From contig NZ_SSNZ01000001.1 of NCBI RefSeq assembly GCF_004801375.1, positions 248,001-312,000 on the forward strand: a stretch of DNA of 64,000 nt. Direction: 5' to 3'. The stretch comes from Flavobacterium supellecticarium (lineage in GTDB: Bacteria > Bacteroidota > Bacteroidia > Flavobacteriales > Flavobacteriaceae). Below are positions 1-8,721 of the stretch, in pieces. The notes under the pieces were generated by a model. It saw nothing but the letters and a program-made list of their open reading frames with translations. It had not been told where the DNA came from and did not search any database. How positions within the stretch are numbered: the stretch's first letter is position 1; each line of letters starts with the position of its first letter. The translations under genes were made by a program, and so were the position numbers.

Positions 1-409
1 CAAAAGTATTTTCTTTAATATCCGGTTCCATTTCGGAAGTATTCACCTGAAATACCATCGAACGTTTTTGTTGCAAAAATGGGATATTAATAGTTGGAAT
101 ATCGCTTCTTTCAAGATTTAAATCACCGGTAGTATATTGAAAAAGCATCTCTTTCGTAATAATTGGTGTTGTTTTTTTCTTAAAGTTGAAGTTCTCATTT
201 CCAAGGAAAATCTCGTTCAGATCAATGTTAGCTTTGTTACATTGCGCGATGATGGATTCATAGTCGAGTGTATTTCGCTTCTTCCAACTAGAGATGGTGT
301 TCGGCTTAATATTCAGTAATTCGGCTAATTGTGCATCTGTTTTTATTTTAAAGACCTTTTTAACACGCGTTAAGATACTTTTCGCGGTTTGTATGTTTCC
401 CTCTTGCAT
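1..409 (-). CDS. Phage CI-like repressor, HTH domain (C-terminus beyond window)
   Basis: The minus strand from ATG at 409 stays open to the window edge (136 codons). It starts MQEGNIQTAKSIL and carries a helix-turn-helix segment at about residues 24-47 (DAQLAELLNIKPNTISSWKK), followed by a segment that places Asn and Cys residues as in the N-terminal domain of Bacteroidota phage CI repressors. Such proteins normally continue into an S24-type C-terminal domain; the last visible residues (FQVNTSEMEPDIKENTF) fit the beginning of that domain, where a Ser-Met-containing motif contacts the Lys/Ser dyad. A DNA-binding regulator, possibly of prophage or stress genes, is inferred. The target is unknown. 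No prophage genes are visible to the right, so it may be a stand-alone regulator. Confidence 0.8.
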   Translation of the reverse strand, partial: MQEGNIQTAKSILTRVKKVFKIKTDAQLAELLNIKPNTISSWKKRNTLDYESIIAQCNKANIDLNEIFLGNENFNFKKKTTPIITKEMLFQYTTGDLNLERSDIPTINIPFLQQKRSMVFQVNTSEMEPDIKENTF

Positions 410-478
410 TTTCAGGTTCTAATATAATTATCAATTCATTAACTGTTCCTAAACTATTTTGTCAAAAAATATGCCATG

Positions 479-596
479 ATTGTAAGGAAAATTGTTTTTT
501 TTACAATAAGGTGTTCTTTTTTTAACTGCGCTGTAAAATGAAATTAATTTACGTATATAAATAATTTTGAATTTGAATTACGGTTTTTCCGTAATT
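479..596. promoter_or_regulatory. Three inverted repeats upstream of the CI-like repressor gene
   Basis: The gene-free stretch 410-765 contains three dyads: ATTGTAA (479-485) with TTACAAT (501-507); GTAAA (533-537) with TTTAC (548-552); and AATTACGG (576-583) with CCGTAATT (589-596, spacer TTTTT). All share GTAA/TTAC half-sites. They lie upstream of the repressor start at 409 and could be operators for it. The rest of the stretch, apart from the terminator at 697-744, shows nothing recognisable. Confidence 0.35.
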
Positions 597-696
597 TTTA
601 CAACAGAACAAAAATAATTACTTTTTTGGTTTCTGGGAACATAATTTTCACAATTATTTACTAAAAATCGCAAGACGTTATTTTTTATAAGAAAAA

Positions 697-744
697 TAGG
701 AAAAATAATGCCATTCCTTTAAGGTTTATCATAAAGAAATGGCA
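697..744 (-). terminator. Rho-independent terminator of the 766-1887 gene
   Basis: Read on the minus strand, a 13-bp stem (732-744 pairing with 709-721, one G-T wobble, 10-nt loop) is followed by a T-rich run. It starts about 20 nt after the stop codon at 766. Confidence 0.75.
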
Positions 745-765
745 GGTAGATATGGGAGGAAAGTG

Positions 766-1887
766 CTAACGCAAACGTTCGACAAGAATAATGGAACGAT
801 AACCACTGCCGGATTTTCCGGTAATTGTATAAGGTACGGATCCATCGTTTTGAACCGAAAAATAAAGCGGAGTAGATGCGGCTGTCAGGGTAAGAAAGTC
901 AGTAAAAATACAATCGTTTTTTACTAAGTCGGCTGCAATCCCTAAGCTTAAAAGTCCGGTAGCGTTAAAATTGGAATACTGACGGGAGTATTCCGTACCG
1001 TTTACATAAAAACGAAAGATGATATTATTGGTGGTCGAAAGACTTAATAAGCCGCTACTGCCATTGGTATAGGAAGCTTTTAGTGTTATTTTATAAGTTC
1101 CAGGAGGTAAATTGATAAAATCCTTATCGCTTGGCTGATTGCCTCCTTCGGTAAAGGAGCTTCCGGTTACGGTATTGATAAAATTGTTGCCGCCCATTTC
1201 GGTAGCGTCGTTATTATCTTTAAAACGGATGGCTTTTTCGGTAGTGTCATAAGCCGCTGTATTCAGTCCGATACGTATTAATTGACCGGCTACATTTTCG
1301 ACTTCCGATAAACCGACCTCGTTATTTGTGTCACGCACCATAAAAAAAGTTTTAGTAGAGGTTGTTTTGGTAGCGAGATTTTCAAATTTCACATAATCGT
1401 TATTGGCATTAATCTCGAGACGTTTGGTAGGATTGGTTTTTCCAATGGCAATATTTCCGGCAGCCGTAATGCGAAGTCGTTCCAGACCGTTGGTTCCAAC
1501 TACAAAATCGGTATTGTCTTTTGTACCGATATAATCGCCATTTGCGGCTACTCCGATGGCAGCGGTAGAAGGGGAAGTCCCTTCGTTGCCATAATAATTC
1601 CATCCGGAAACATAATTCCATCGTGTTTTATTCCAAAAATAAAAACCGTCGGGTTGCGGATCGTTATTATCGGTATCGTCCAGATAAATCAATAAACCGG
1701 TAGCACTGGGATTTGAAGCTGGAAAATTATTGACTCTGGGGACTAAAATTCCATCGGTATTTGTAGGAGTTAGACTGTTTGCGATGGAAATATCCAGACT
1801 CGATTTTGGAGTTGTAGTACCGATGCCGACCTGAGCAAATACAGAAACACAAGATAAAGCTACGATAAAAAGAAGGGATAATCTCAT
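766..1887 (-). CDS. Secreted flavobacterial surface protein with VGIGTTTP motif
   Basis: Predicted 373-residue exported protein. An N-terminal signal peptide (MRLSLLFIVALSCVSVFA) precedes the motif QVGIGTTTPKSSLDI, which is typical of many uncharacterised Bacteroidota surface proteins that resemble tail-fibre or adhesin stalks. A second related motif, GNIAIGKTNPTKRLEI, appears near residues 145-160. The C-terminal half looks like a beta-rich domain. No type IX sorting domain is evident. The ATG at 1887 is preferred over an in-frame TTG nine bases upstream because it begins a proper signal peptide. The gene stands alone, with a strong terminator after it. No biochemical function can be assigned. 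Confidence 0.75.
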   Translation of the reverse strand: MRLSLLFIVALSCVSVFAQVGIGTTTPKSSLDISIANSLTPTNTDGILVPRVNNFPASNPSATGLLIYLDDTDNNDPQPDGFYFWNKTRWNYVSGWNYYGNEGTSPSTAAIGVAANGDYIGTKDNTDFVVGTNGLERLRITAAGNIAIGKTNPTKRLEINANNDYVKFENLATKTTSTKTFFMVRDTNNEVGLSEVENVAGQLIRIGLNTAAYDTTEKAIRFKDNNDATEMGGNNFINTVTGSSFTEGGNQPSDKDFINLPPGTYKITLKASYTNGSSGLLSLSTTNNIIFRFYVNGTEYSRQYSNFNATGLLSLGIAADLVKNDCIFTDFLTLTAASTPLYFSVQNDGSVPYTITGKSGSGYRSIILVERLR

Positions 1888-2129
1888 ATTAGGCAAAAAT
1901 TAGAAGTTGATAATGGATCTTGAAATTCTAATAAATCGCATTTTGCGTATAACTATGTGATTTAGTACTACTAATTTAGGTAAAAAACGGATTTAAAAAA
2001 TAGGTAATTCTACTTTTTTATTCGCAAAATGAGTGTTTTATAAAAATATTCGTGCAGCTAATTTTGGATGTATAACAGCGGTAAGACGAAATATGATTGA
2101 AATTGAAAATAATTTTCTGTTTTTTATTT

Positions 2130-2137
2130 TATATTTG
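2130..2137 (+). promoter_or_regulatory. -7 promoter element (TATATTTG)
   Basis: Matches the Bacteroidota TAnnTTTG -7 element, 21 nt before the GTG start of the HD-domain gene. No clear -33 TTG was seen. Confidence 0.55.
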
Positions 2138-2158
2138 TTAATCTAATTCAATTATACG

Positions 2159-3400
2159 GTGAGCCAAATCAATAAGCTTAAAATTCTGAATGATCCTATA
2201 TATGGTTTTATAACCATTCCAAATACCTTAATTTACGACCTGATTCAGCATCCTTATTTTCAACGTTTGCGACGTATTTCGCAAATGGGGATGTCGTATC
2301 TGGTTTATCCCGGAGCGCATCATACCCGTTTTCATCATGCTTTGGGGTGTATGCATATCATGCAAAAAGCAGTTCAGGTATTGCGTTTTAAAGGTGTTGT
2401 TATTTCGGATGAGGAAGAAACGGCTTTGTATATTGCCATTTTATTACACGATATTGGTCACGGTCCTTTTTCGCATGCGATGGAACACAGTATTGTGGAA
2501 GATGTGCATCATGAGGAGATTTCCATGCTGTTTATGAACCGTCTCAATGAAGAATTTGAAGGAAAGCTCAGTTTGGCGATTCAGGTATTTAAAGGTGATT
2601 ATCACCGGAAGTTTATGTTGCAGCTTATCTCGAGTCAGCTGGACATGGATCGTTTGGATTACCTGAAACGGGATAGCTTTTATAGTGGCGTAGCCGAAGG
2701 AAATATTAATTCCGAACGTCTGATTCAGATGATGAATGTAGAAAACGATCTGTTGGTTATCGAAGAGAAAGGAATTTATTCGGTAGAAAAATTTTTAGGT
2801 GCACGTCGACTGATGTATTGGCAGGCGTATTTACATAAAACCAGTGTGGTGGCAGAATTAACGCTAACTAAAATATTAAAGCGGGCCAAAGAACTGGCAC
2901 AAAAAGGACAGGTTCCGGAATGTAGCAAACCATTACAATTTTTTATGACACACAAGGTGACATTAGAGGATTTTGATAACGATATACTGGACAAATTCGC
3001 CCAATTAGATGACTTTGACATTATGAGTGCGATTAAGACATGGCAGTTTCACGATGATTTCGTGTTGGCTTCCTTAAGTAAAATGATTATCAATCGCGAT
3101 TTGCTTAAGATTCGTATGGTGTCGGAAAAAGTAGAAAATTCGGAAGTGGAAGTGCTAAAAAAGAGATGGTTGCTGATACATCCGATGAGTGAAAAAGAAG
3201 CAGAGTATTTTGTTTTTAGAGGAAAAATTAAAAATCAGGCCTATAATAAAGCTGGGGAGCCGATTCGGATCCTGAAAAAAGACCGAACGGTAGAAGATGT
3301 TGTGGAAGCATCCGACCAAATGAATCTGAAAGCCCTGTCCAAACCGGTTACCAAATACTATATCTGTTTTCCAAAAGTACTTTTAGGAAGTTTAGATTAA
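2159..3400 (+). CDS. HD-domain phosphohydrolase (dNTPase/SAMHD1-like)
   Basis: A 413-residue protein of the HD superfamily branch that includes dGTPase/SAMHD1-like enzymes. The metal-binding residues are visible: HHTRFHHALG (His54-His60), the HD pair in LLHDIGHGPFSH (His97-Asp98), and the downstream SQLDMDRLDYLKRD block (about 160-172). The N-terminal ILNDPIYGFI and QRLRRISQMG are family hallmarks. Hydrolysis of nucleotides is inferred from family; the true substrate is unknown. The start is GTG, 21 nt downstream of a good -7 element. The gene lies just upstream of lpxD but lpxD has its own promoter. Confidence 0.85.
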   Translation: MSQINKLKILNDPIYGFITIPNTLIYDLIQHPYFQRLRRISQMGMSYLVYPGAHHTRFHHALGCMHIMQKAVQVLRFKGVVISDEEETALYIAILLHDIGHGPFSHAMEHSIVEDVHHEEISMLFMNRLNEEFEGKLSLAIQVFKGDYHRKFMLQLISSQLDMDRLDYLKRDSFYSGVAEGNINSERLIQMMNVENDLLVIEEKGIYSVEKFLGARRLMYWQAYLHKTSVVAELTLTKILKRAKELAQKGQVPECSKPLQFFMTHKVTLEDFDNDILDKFAQLDDFDIMSAIKTWQFHDDFVLASLSKMIINRDLLKIRMVSEKVENSEVEVLKKRWLLIHPMSEKEAEYFVFRGKIKNQAYNKAGEPIRILKKDRTVEDVVEASDQMNLKALSKPVTKYYICFPKVLLGSLD

Positions 3401-3411
3401 ATTAAATTTTA

Positions 3412-3419
3412 TATTTTTG
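3412..3419 (+). promoter_or_regulatory. -7 promoter element (TATTTTTG) directly before lpxD
   Basis: TAnnTTTG match ending 5 nt before the ATG at 3425. Transcription would begin at or next to the start codon, suggesting a leaderless or near-leaderless lpxD mRNA. Confidence 0.5.
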
Positions 3420-3424
3420 TCGGG

Positions 3425-4441
3425 ATGAAATTTACAGCTGAACAAATTGCAGGTATTTTAGAAGGAGTAGTTGTTGGGAATCCCGCGGCCGAAGTCTATA
3501 AATTAGCAAAAATAGAAGAAGGTACGGAGGGATCGTTAACTTTTTTAGCCAATCCGAAATACCTTAATTATATATATACCACACAGGCGACGATTACAAT
3601 CGTTAATGCTACTTTCGAACCGGAACAGGAGCTTACAACGACACTTATTAAAGTAGAAGATGCCTATAAATCCTTTTCCAAATTACTGGAATATTACAAT
3701 CAGGTAAAACTGATGAAGTCCGGAATCGAACAGCCTTCGGTTATTTCTGATAATGTAACGTATGGGGAAAATCTGTATTTGGGAAGTTTTTGTTATATCG
3801 GTGCCAATGTGAAAATCGGAAATAATGTAAAAATTTATCCGAATAGTTTTGTGGGCGACAATGTAATAATAGGTGATGATACCATATTATTTGCCGGTGT
3901 ACGCGTCTATTCCGAAACCGAAATCGGTAAAAAATGTGTGATCCATTCGGGTTCAATTATTGGTTCCGATGGTTTTGGTTTTGCACCAAACGAAGAAGGA
4001 GTCTATAATAAAGTGCCGCAAATTGGTAATGTGATCATCGAAGACAATGTCGATATTGGGGCTTGTACGACGATTGACCGTGCCACGTTAGGATCGACGG
4101 TTATCCGTAAAGGGGTAAAACTGGACAATCAGATACAAATTGCGCATAATGTGGAGATCGGTGAGAATACCGTAATTGCATCGCAAACCGGAGTAGCCGG
4201 ATCGACTAAAATCGGTAAAAATTGTATGATCGGCGGACAAGTAGGTATCGTAGGTCATATCACGATTGGAAACAATGTTAAGATACAGGCGCAGTCCGGA
4301 GTATCCCGAAGTGTAAAAGATTTTGAAACCATACAGGGAAGTCCGGCGTTTAATTACGGCGATTTCAGCAAATCTTATGTGGTTTTTAAAAACCTGCCGA
4401 AAATCGTAAAAGATATTGAAGATTTAAAACGAAAAAAATAG
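3425..4441 (+). CDS. lpxD: UDP-3-O-(3-hydroxyacyl)glucosamine N-acyltransferase LpxD
   Basis: Third step of lipid A synthesis: transfer of a 3-hydroxyacyl chain from ACP to the 2-amino group of UDP-3-O-acylglucosamine, in the cytoplasm. The 338 residues show the N-terminal uridine-binding domain ([22 protein letters not shown]) and then many hexapeptide repeats from about 104 to 290 forming a left-handed beta helix. The probable catalytic His241 sits in [11 protein letters not shown]. The C-terminal helix ([12 protein letters not shown]) is as usual. The next genes are lpxC-fabZ and lpxA with short gaps, so they form one lipid A operon. A shorter paralogue lies at 7322. Confidence 0.95.
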   Translation: MKFTAEQIAGILEGVVVGNPAAEVYKLAKIEEGTEGSLTFLANPKYLNYIYTTQATITIVNATFEPEQELTTTLIKVEDAYKSFSKLLEYYNQVKLMKSGIEQPSVISDNVTYGENLYLGSFCYIGANVKIGNNVKIYPNSFVGDNVIIGDDTILFAGVRVYSETEIGKKCVIHSGSIIGSDGFGFAPNEEGVYNKVPQIGNVIIEDNVDIGACTTIDRATLGSTVIRKGVKLDNQIQIAHNVEIGENTVIASQTGVAGSTKIGKNCMIGGQVGIVGHITIGNNVKIQAQSGVSRSVKDFETIQGSPAFNYGDFSKSYVVFKNLPKIVKDIEDLKRKK

Positions 4442-4468
4442 CAACAAAATAAAACCAAAATTTAAGCC

Positions 4469-5857
4469 ATGGTTAAGCAAACAACCATTAAAAACGAAAT
4501 CTCATTAAAAGGAGTAGGGCTCCATACAGGTCAGGAAGTAACCATGACCTTTAAACCGGCTCCTGTGAATAATGGTTACACCTTTATACGGGTAGACTTG
4601 GAAGGACAACCGATTATTGAAGCGGATGCCAACTATGTTGTAAATACGCAAAGAGGGACCAACCTTGAAAAGAAAGGCGTTAAAATCCAAACGTCCGAAC
4701 ACGTACTGGCCGCATTAGTAGGATGTGATATTGATAATGTTATTATTGAATTAAATGCCTCAGAGCCACCAATTATGGACGGGTCATCAAAATATTTTGT
4801 TGAAGCAATCGAAAAAGCCGGTGTTGAAGAACAAAATGCCGAACGAAATGTTTATGTGGTAAAAGAAGTGATTTCCTATACCGACGAAGCAACGGGTAGC
4901 GAGATTATCGTGATGCCGGCCGACGAATATCAGGTAACCACTATGGTTGATTTCGGAACCAAAGTATTGGGAACGCAAAATGCTACCATGAAATCGATCG
5001 GTGAATTTAAAACCGAAATCGCAGATTGTAGAACATTTAGTTTCCTACACGAACTGGAAAGTTTGTTGGAACACGGATTGATAAAAGGAGGCGACCTGAA
5101 CAATGCTATTGTTTATGTAGATAAAGAAATATCGCAGGAAACAATGGAGCGTTTAAAAGTAGCATTCGGAAAAGAAAAAATTTCTGTAAAACCAAACGGA
5201 ATTTTAGATAACCTGACGTTACATTACCCGAATGAAGCCGCCCGTCACAAGCTATTGGATGTGGTTGGCGATCTGGCTTTAATCGGAACCCGAATCAAAG
5301 GGAAAGTAATCGCAAATAAACCGGGACACTATGTAAACACACAATTTGCGAAAAAAATGTCGAAAATTATTAAAACAGAACAACGCAATCAGGTTCCGGT
5401 ATATGATCTTCACAAAGAACCGTTAATGGATGTAACCAAAATTATGTCTATGTTGCCACACCGTCCACCATTTTTGTTGGTAGACCGAATTCTGGAAATG
5501 TCCGATTCGCATGTGGTTGGTTTGAAAAATGTAACGATGAACGAAGATTTCTTCGTGGGGCACTTCCCGGGAGCGCCGGTTATGCCGGGTGTTTTAATCG
5601 TGGAAGCGATGGCACAAACCGGAGGAATCCTTATTTTAAGTTCGGTTCCGGATCCGGAAAATTACCTGACTTACTTTATGAAAATTGACAATGTGAAATT
5701 TAAAAATAAAGTATTACCGGGCGATACACTGGTATTCAAGTTAGACCTGTTATCACCAATTCGCAGAGGAATTTGTCATATGCAGGCCAGTGCTTACTCC
5801 AACGGAAAATTAGTCACCGAAGCCGAATTGATGGCACAAATCGTGAAAAAGAATTAA
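4469..5857 (+). CDS. lpxC: Bifunctional LpxC deacetylase / FabZ dehydratase
   Basis: Fusion protein of 462 residues, typical for Bacteroidota. Residues 1-310 are LpxC, the zinc-dependent UDP-3-O-acyl-N-acetylglucosamine deacetylase that commits sugar nucleotides to lipid A; zinc ligands lie in TSEHVLAAL (His78) and in the HYPNEAARHKLLD block. Residues 320-462 are a FabZ-type (3R)-hydroxyacyl-ACP dehydratase with MLPHRPPFLLVDRI, and catalytic His365 and Glu379 in GHFPGAPVMPGV and IVEAMAQ. Joining the two links lipid A commitment with fatty acid elongation, which compete for 3-hydroxyacyl-ACP. It sits 27 nt after lpxD and 11 nt before lpxA. Confidence 0.96.
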   Translation: MVKQTTIKNEISLKGVGLHTGQEVTMTFKPAPVNNGYTFIRVDLEGQPIIEADANYVVNTQRGTNLEKKGVKIQTSEHVLAALVGCDIDNVIIELNASEPPIMDGSSKYFVEAIEKAGVEEQNAERNVYVVKEVISYTDEATGSEIIVMPADEYQVTTMVDFGTKVLGTQNATMKSIGEFKTEIADCRTFSFLHELESLLEHGLIKGGDLNNAIVYVDKEISQETMERLKVAFGKEKISVKPNGILDNLTLHYPNEAARHKLLDVVGDLALIGTRIKGKVIANKPGHYVNTQFAKKMSKIIKTEQRNQVPVYDLHKEPLMDVTKIMSMLPHRPPFLLVDRILEMSDSHVVGLKNVTMNEDFFVGHFPGAPVMPGVLIVEAMAQTGGILILSSVPDPENYLTYFMKIDNVKFKNKVLPGDTLVFKLDLLSPIRRGICHMQASAYSNGKLVTEAELMAQIVKKN

Positions 5858-5868
5858 ACAAGCAAAGT

Positions 5869-6654
5869 ATGAATCAACCCTTAGCATACGTACACCCGGG
5901 CGCAAAGATTGCGAAAAATGTGGTGATTGAACCTTTTACAACGATCCATAATAATGTTGAAATCGGGGAGGGAACCTGGATTGGTTCCAATGTGACGATT
6001 ATGGAAGGTGCCCGTATTGGGAAAAACTGTAATATTTTCCCGGGAGCCGTTATTTCGGCAGTTCCTCAGGATTTAAAATTCGGAGGTGAAGATTCTTTGG
6101 CTATTATCGGAGACAATACCACGGTTCGGGAATGTGTTACGGTAAACCGTGGAACAATAGCATCCGGTGTTACTAAAATAGGTAAAAACTGTCTTATTAT
6201 GGCTACGGCGCATATTGCGCACGATTGTCATATCGGAGACAATGTAATAATTGTAAATGGCGTACTTTTGGGAGGTCACGTAACGGTTGGCGATTTTGCC
6301 ATCATCGGCGGACTTTCAGCAGTTCACCAGTTTATCAATATCGGTGAACATGCCATGATTTCCGGAGGGTCACTTTTACGTAAAGACGTTCCACCATTTA
6401 CAAAGGCTGCAAAAGAACCATTATCCTATGTGGGAATCAACTCAGTGGGATTGCGAAGAAGAGGTTTTTCTACTGAAAAAATCAGAGAAATTCAGGATAT
6501 TTACAGAATTTTATACCAGAAAAATTATAATACCACTCAGGCTTTAAGCATTATTGAAGCCGAAATGGAAGCTACTCCGGAGCGCGATGAAATCATTTTA
6601 TTCATTCGTAACTCCTCAAGAGGAGTAATGAAAGGGTATACCGGTATATATTAA
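5869..6654 (+). CDS. lpxA: UDP-N-acetylglucosamine O-acyltransferase LpxA
   Basis: First enzyme of lipid A synthesis, adding a 3-hydroxyacyl chain to UDP-GlcNAc. The 261-residue length and the hexapeptide repeats over about residues 5-180 fit the family. The catalytic base is expected at His118 in AHIAHDCHIG. The C-terminal helical part (RRRGFSTEKIREIQDIYRIL) is standard. The reading frame is open further upstream, inside lpxC, but the ATG at 5869 gives the family N-terminus (MNQPLAYVHPGAKI) and follows the lpxC stop by 11 nt. Confidence 0.96.
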   Translation: MNQPLAYVHPGAKIAKNVVIEPFTTIHNNVEIGEGTWIGSNVTIMEGARIGKNCNIFPGAVISAVPQDLKFGGEDSLAIIGDNTTVRECVTVNRGTIASGVTKIGKNCLIMATAHIAHDCHIGDNVIIVNGVLLGGHVTVGDFAIIGGLSAVHQFINIGEHAMISGGSLLRKDVPPFTKAAKEPLSYVGINSVGLRRRGFSTEKIREIQDIYRILYQKNYNTTQALSIIEAEMEATPERDEIILFIRNSSRGVMKGYTGIY

Positions 6655-6697
6655 TAAGTAAGCAAATAGATTTTTAAATAAACAAACAAAATAAAAA

Positions 6698-7264
6698 ATG
6701 GCGAGTACGGCTGATATTAGAAACGGATTATGTATCAAATTCAACAACGATATTTATAAAATTGTAGAATTTTTACACGTAAAACCAGGAAAAGGACCTG
6801 CATTTGTAAGAACAAAATTAAAAAGTGTAACCAATGGTAAAGTATTGGATAATACTTTTTCGGCAGGGCACAAAATTGATGTAGTTCGGGTAGAAACACA
6901 TAAATTCCAGTTTTTATACGCGGAAGGAGAAGATTTTCACTTTATGAATGTGGAAACGTATGAGCAGATTGCTTTAAATAAAAACATCCTTGATGCTCCG
7001 GATTTATTAAAAGAAGGAGAAAATGTAATGGTTCAGATCAATGCCGAAACGGAAGCACCATTATCAGTAGATATGCCGGCATCTGTAGTATTGGAAGTAA
7101 CCTATGCAGAACCGGGAGTTAAAGGAAATACCGCTACCAATGCTACCAAACCGGCAAAAGTAGAAACAGGAGCTTCGATTAACGTTCCTTTGTTTATTAA
7201 CGAAGGGGATAAAATTAAAATCGATACGGCTACCGGTTCTTATATGGAACGGGTAAAAGAATAA
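6698..7264 (+). CDS. efp: Translation elongation factor P
   Basis: EF-P relieves ribosome stalling at consecutive prolines. The 188 residues contain the KOW-like domain I, with the loop KPGKGPAFVR carrying Lys32 at the position that is post-translationally modified in other species, then the two OB domains ending in INEGDKIKIDTATGSYMERVKE. The loop is of the lysine type, so arginine rhamnosylation is not expected; the actual modification cannot be told from the window. A terminator follows. The lipid A genes lie immediately upstream. Confidence 0.97.
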   Translation: MASTADIRNGLCIKFNNDIYKIVEFLHVKPGKGPAFVRTKLKSVTNGKVLDNTFSAGHKIDVVRVETHKFQFLYAEGEDFHFMNVETYEQIALNKNILDAPDLLKEGENVMVQINAETEAPLSVDMPASVVLEVTYAEPGVKGNTATNATKPAKVETGASINVPLFINEGDKIKIDTATGSYMERVKE

Positions 7265-7280
7265 TTTTATTTATATTTTT

Positions 7281-7311
7281 ATTGGGCAATTTTATATTGC
7301 CCAATTTTATC
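7281..7311 (+). terminator. Terminator or attenuator after efp
   Basis: Perfect 10-bp stem ATTGGGCAAT (7281-7290) with ATTGCCCAAT (7296-7305), loop TTTAT, followed by TTTTAT. It lies 11 nt before the next start codon, so it separates efp from the second lpxD or tunes read-through. Confidence 0.8.
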
Positions 7312-7321
7312 TTACTATAGT

Positions 7322-8260
7322 ATGAAATTTACAAGAACCTATTCTTTACGTGAAATCGCTGCGATAATTGATTGTAAATTTATTGGTGATGCCGAATTCC
7401 CGGTAATGGGAATGAATGAGATTCACGTGGTTGAACCGGGTGACATTGTTTTTGTGGATCACCCGAAATATTACGACAAAGCATTACAATCGGCTGCAAC
7501 AATAGTTCTGATTAATAAAGAAGTGGAATGTCCTGAAGGGAAAGCCCTTTTATTGTCGGACGATCCGTTCCGCGATTTTAATAAATTATCACGTCACTTT
7601 AAACCGTTTAAAGCAACAGGAGTTGCTATTTCGGATACTGCTGTTATTGGCGAAGGTACCGTAATTCAACCGAACTGTTTTATCGGAAATAATGTGGTGA
7701 TTGGTAAAAACTGCCTGATTCATCCTAATGTTACCTTGTACGATGATACGGTAATCGGTGATAATGTGATTATCCATGCCGGTAGTATTTTGGGAGCGGA
7801 TGCGTTTTATTATAAAAAACGTCCGGAAGGATTTGATCAGTTGGTTTCCTGTGGTCGTGTGGTCATCGAAAATAACGTTGGTATCGGAGCTTTGTGTACC
7901 ATCGATAGAGGTGTTACCGGTGATACAACCATTCGCGAAGGCGCTAAAATAGACAATCAGGTACATATCGGACACGATACGGTAATTGGTAAAAAATGTC
8001 TTATCGCGGCACAAACCGGAATTGCCGGATGTGTGATCATTGAAGATGAAGTAACACTTTGGGGACAAGTGGGAACTACCAGTGGTATTACCATAGGTGA
8101 AAAAGCGGTTGTTCTGGCACAGTCCGGAGTTTCGAAATCACTGGAAGGTGGTAAAGTTTATTTTGGTTATCCGGCCGAAGAGTCAAGGGAAAAACTAAAA
8201 CAGCTTGCTTATGTGAAAAAGATTCCGCAAATTCTAACACAAATCAATAAAAATGAATAA
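7322..8260 (+). CDS. LpxD-like N-acyltransferase, second copy
   Basis: A 312-residue hexapeptide acyltransferase similar in layout to the LpxD at 3425 but shorter and clearly diverged. Its N-terminal domain (YSLREIAAIIDCKFIG, GDIVFVDHPKYYDKAL) precedes hexapeptide repeats at about 100-270. His218 in QVHIGHDTVIG aligns with the LpxD catalytic histidine. It may act on UDP-acylglucosamine with another chain length, or on another sugar; substrate unknown. The NTF2-like gene that follows overlaps it by 8 nt, so the two are translationally coupled. Confidence 0.85.
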   Translation: MKFTRTYSLREIAAIIDCKFIGDAEFPVMGMNEIHVVEPGDIVFVDHPKYYDKALQSAATIVLINKEVECPEGKALLLSDDPFRDFNKLSRHFKPFKATGVAISDTAVIGEGTVIQPNCFIGNNVVIGKNCLIHPNVTLYDDTVIGDNVIIHAGSILGADAFYYKKRPEGFDQLVSCGRVVIENNVGIGALCTIDRGVTGDTTIREGAKIDNQVHIGHDTVIGKKCLIAAQTGIAGCVIIEDEVTLWGQVGTTSGITIGEKAVVLAQSGVSKSLEGGKVYFGYPAEESREKLKQLAYVKKIPQILTQINKNE

Positions 8261-8612
8261 GGAGCGGGTTAAAGAATTTTATCTGTCAAATGGACCGTTA
8301 AACAGAAGTTTAATGGACGAGTTTCTACACGATGAAATCATTTTTAACTGGCATAGTTCCAAAGGCTTTTTACAACTGGACAAGCAGGATTTACTGGAAC
8401 TGGCAACAGAACTGAGTAAATCGTATATCGCATCAAGAATCGAAATCAACCATATTTTGGAAGACAATGATAAGGTATCGCTACAGTATACCCATTATGT
8501 GGCACCAATTGAAAATCCAAACGAAGAGATGGTTTTAGCGCATTTTATGGTGATCTGTGAACTAAAAGACGATAAGCTCTATAAGGTTTACCAGATGAGC
8601 CAGTTGAACTAG
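8253..8612 (+). CDS. NTF2/SnoaL-like protein
   Basis: Small 119-residue protein with the pattern of the NTF2-like (SnoaL) alpha+beta cone: an N-terminal helical part with DEFLHDEIIFNWHSSKGF, then strands ending LAHFMVICELKDDKLYKVYQMSQLN. The family covers isomerases, binding proteins and inhibitors, so no reaction is assigned. The start codon overlaps the end of the LpxD-like gene, and sucD follows with its own promoter, so its functional partner is most likely the acyltransferase. Confidence 0.75.
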   Translation: MNKERVKEFYLSNGPLNRSLMDEFLHDEIIFNWHSSKGFLQLDKQDLLELATELSKSYIASRIEINHILEDNDKVSLQYTHYVAPIENPNEEMVLAHFMVICELKDDKLYKVYQMSQLN

Positions 8613-8677
8613 GCGAAAAAAATAAAAATTAGCCGATAAAAGTTTGAAAAAACTTTCTTCGATTACGTTCAAAACCC

Positions 8678-8685
8678 TATTTTTG
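8678..8685 (+). promoter_or_regulatory. -7 promoter element (TATTTTTG) of sucD
   Basis: TAnnTTTG match 36 nt before the sucD ATG, within the 109-nt gap after the NTF2-like gene. Confidence 0.55.
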
Positions 8686-8721
8686 CAACACAGTTTTTAA
8701 AAATAATATAAAAAAAATATC

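Noticed and set aside
739..927. Plus-strand frame at the end of the VGIGTTTP gene
   Set aside because: Overlaps the terminator and 3' end of a well-supported minus-strand gene and shows no protein pattern.
5773..5868. Longer lpxA frame inside lpxC-fabZ
   Set aside because: Upstream codons are an out-of-frame reading of the FabZ domain; the ATG at 5869 fits LpxA length and start.
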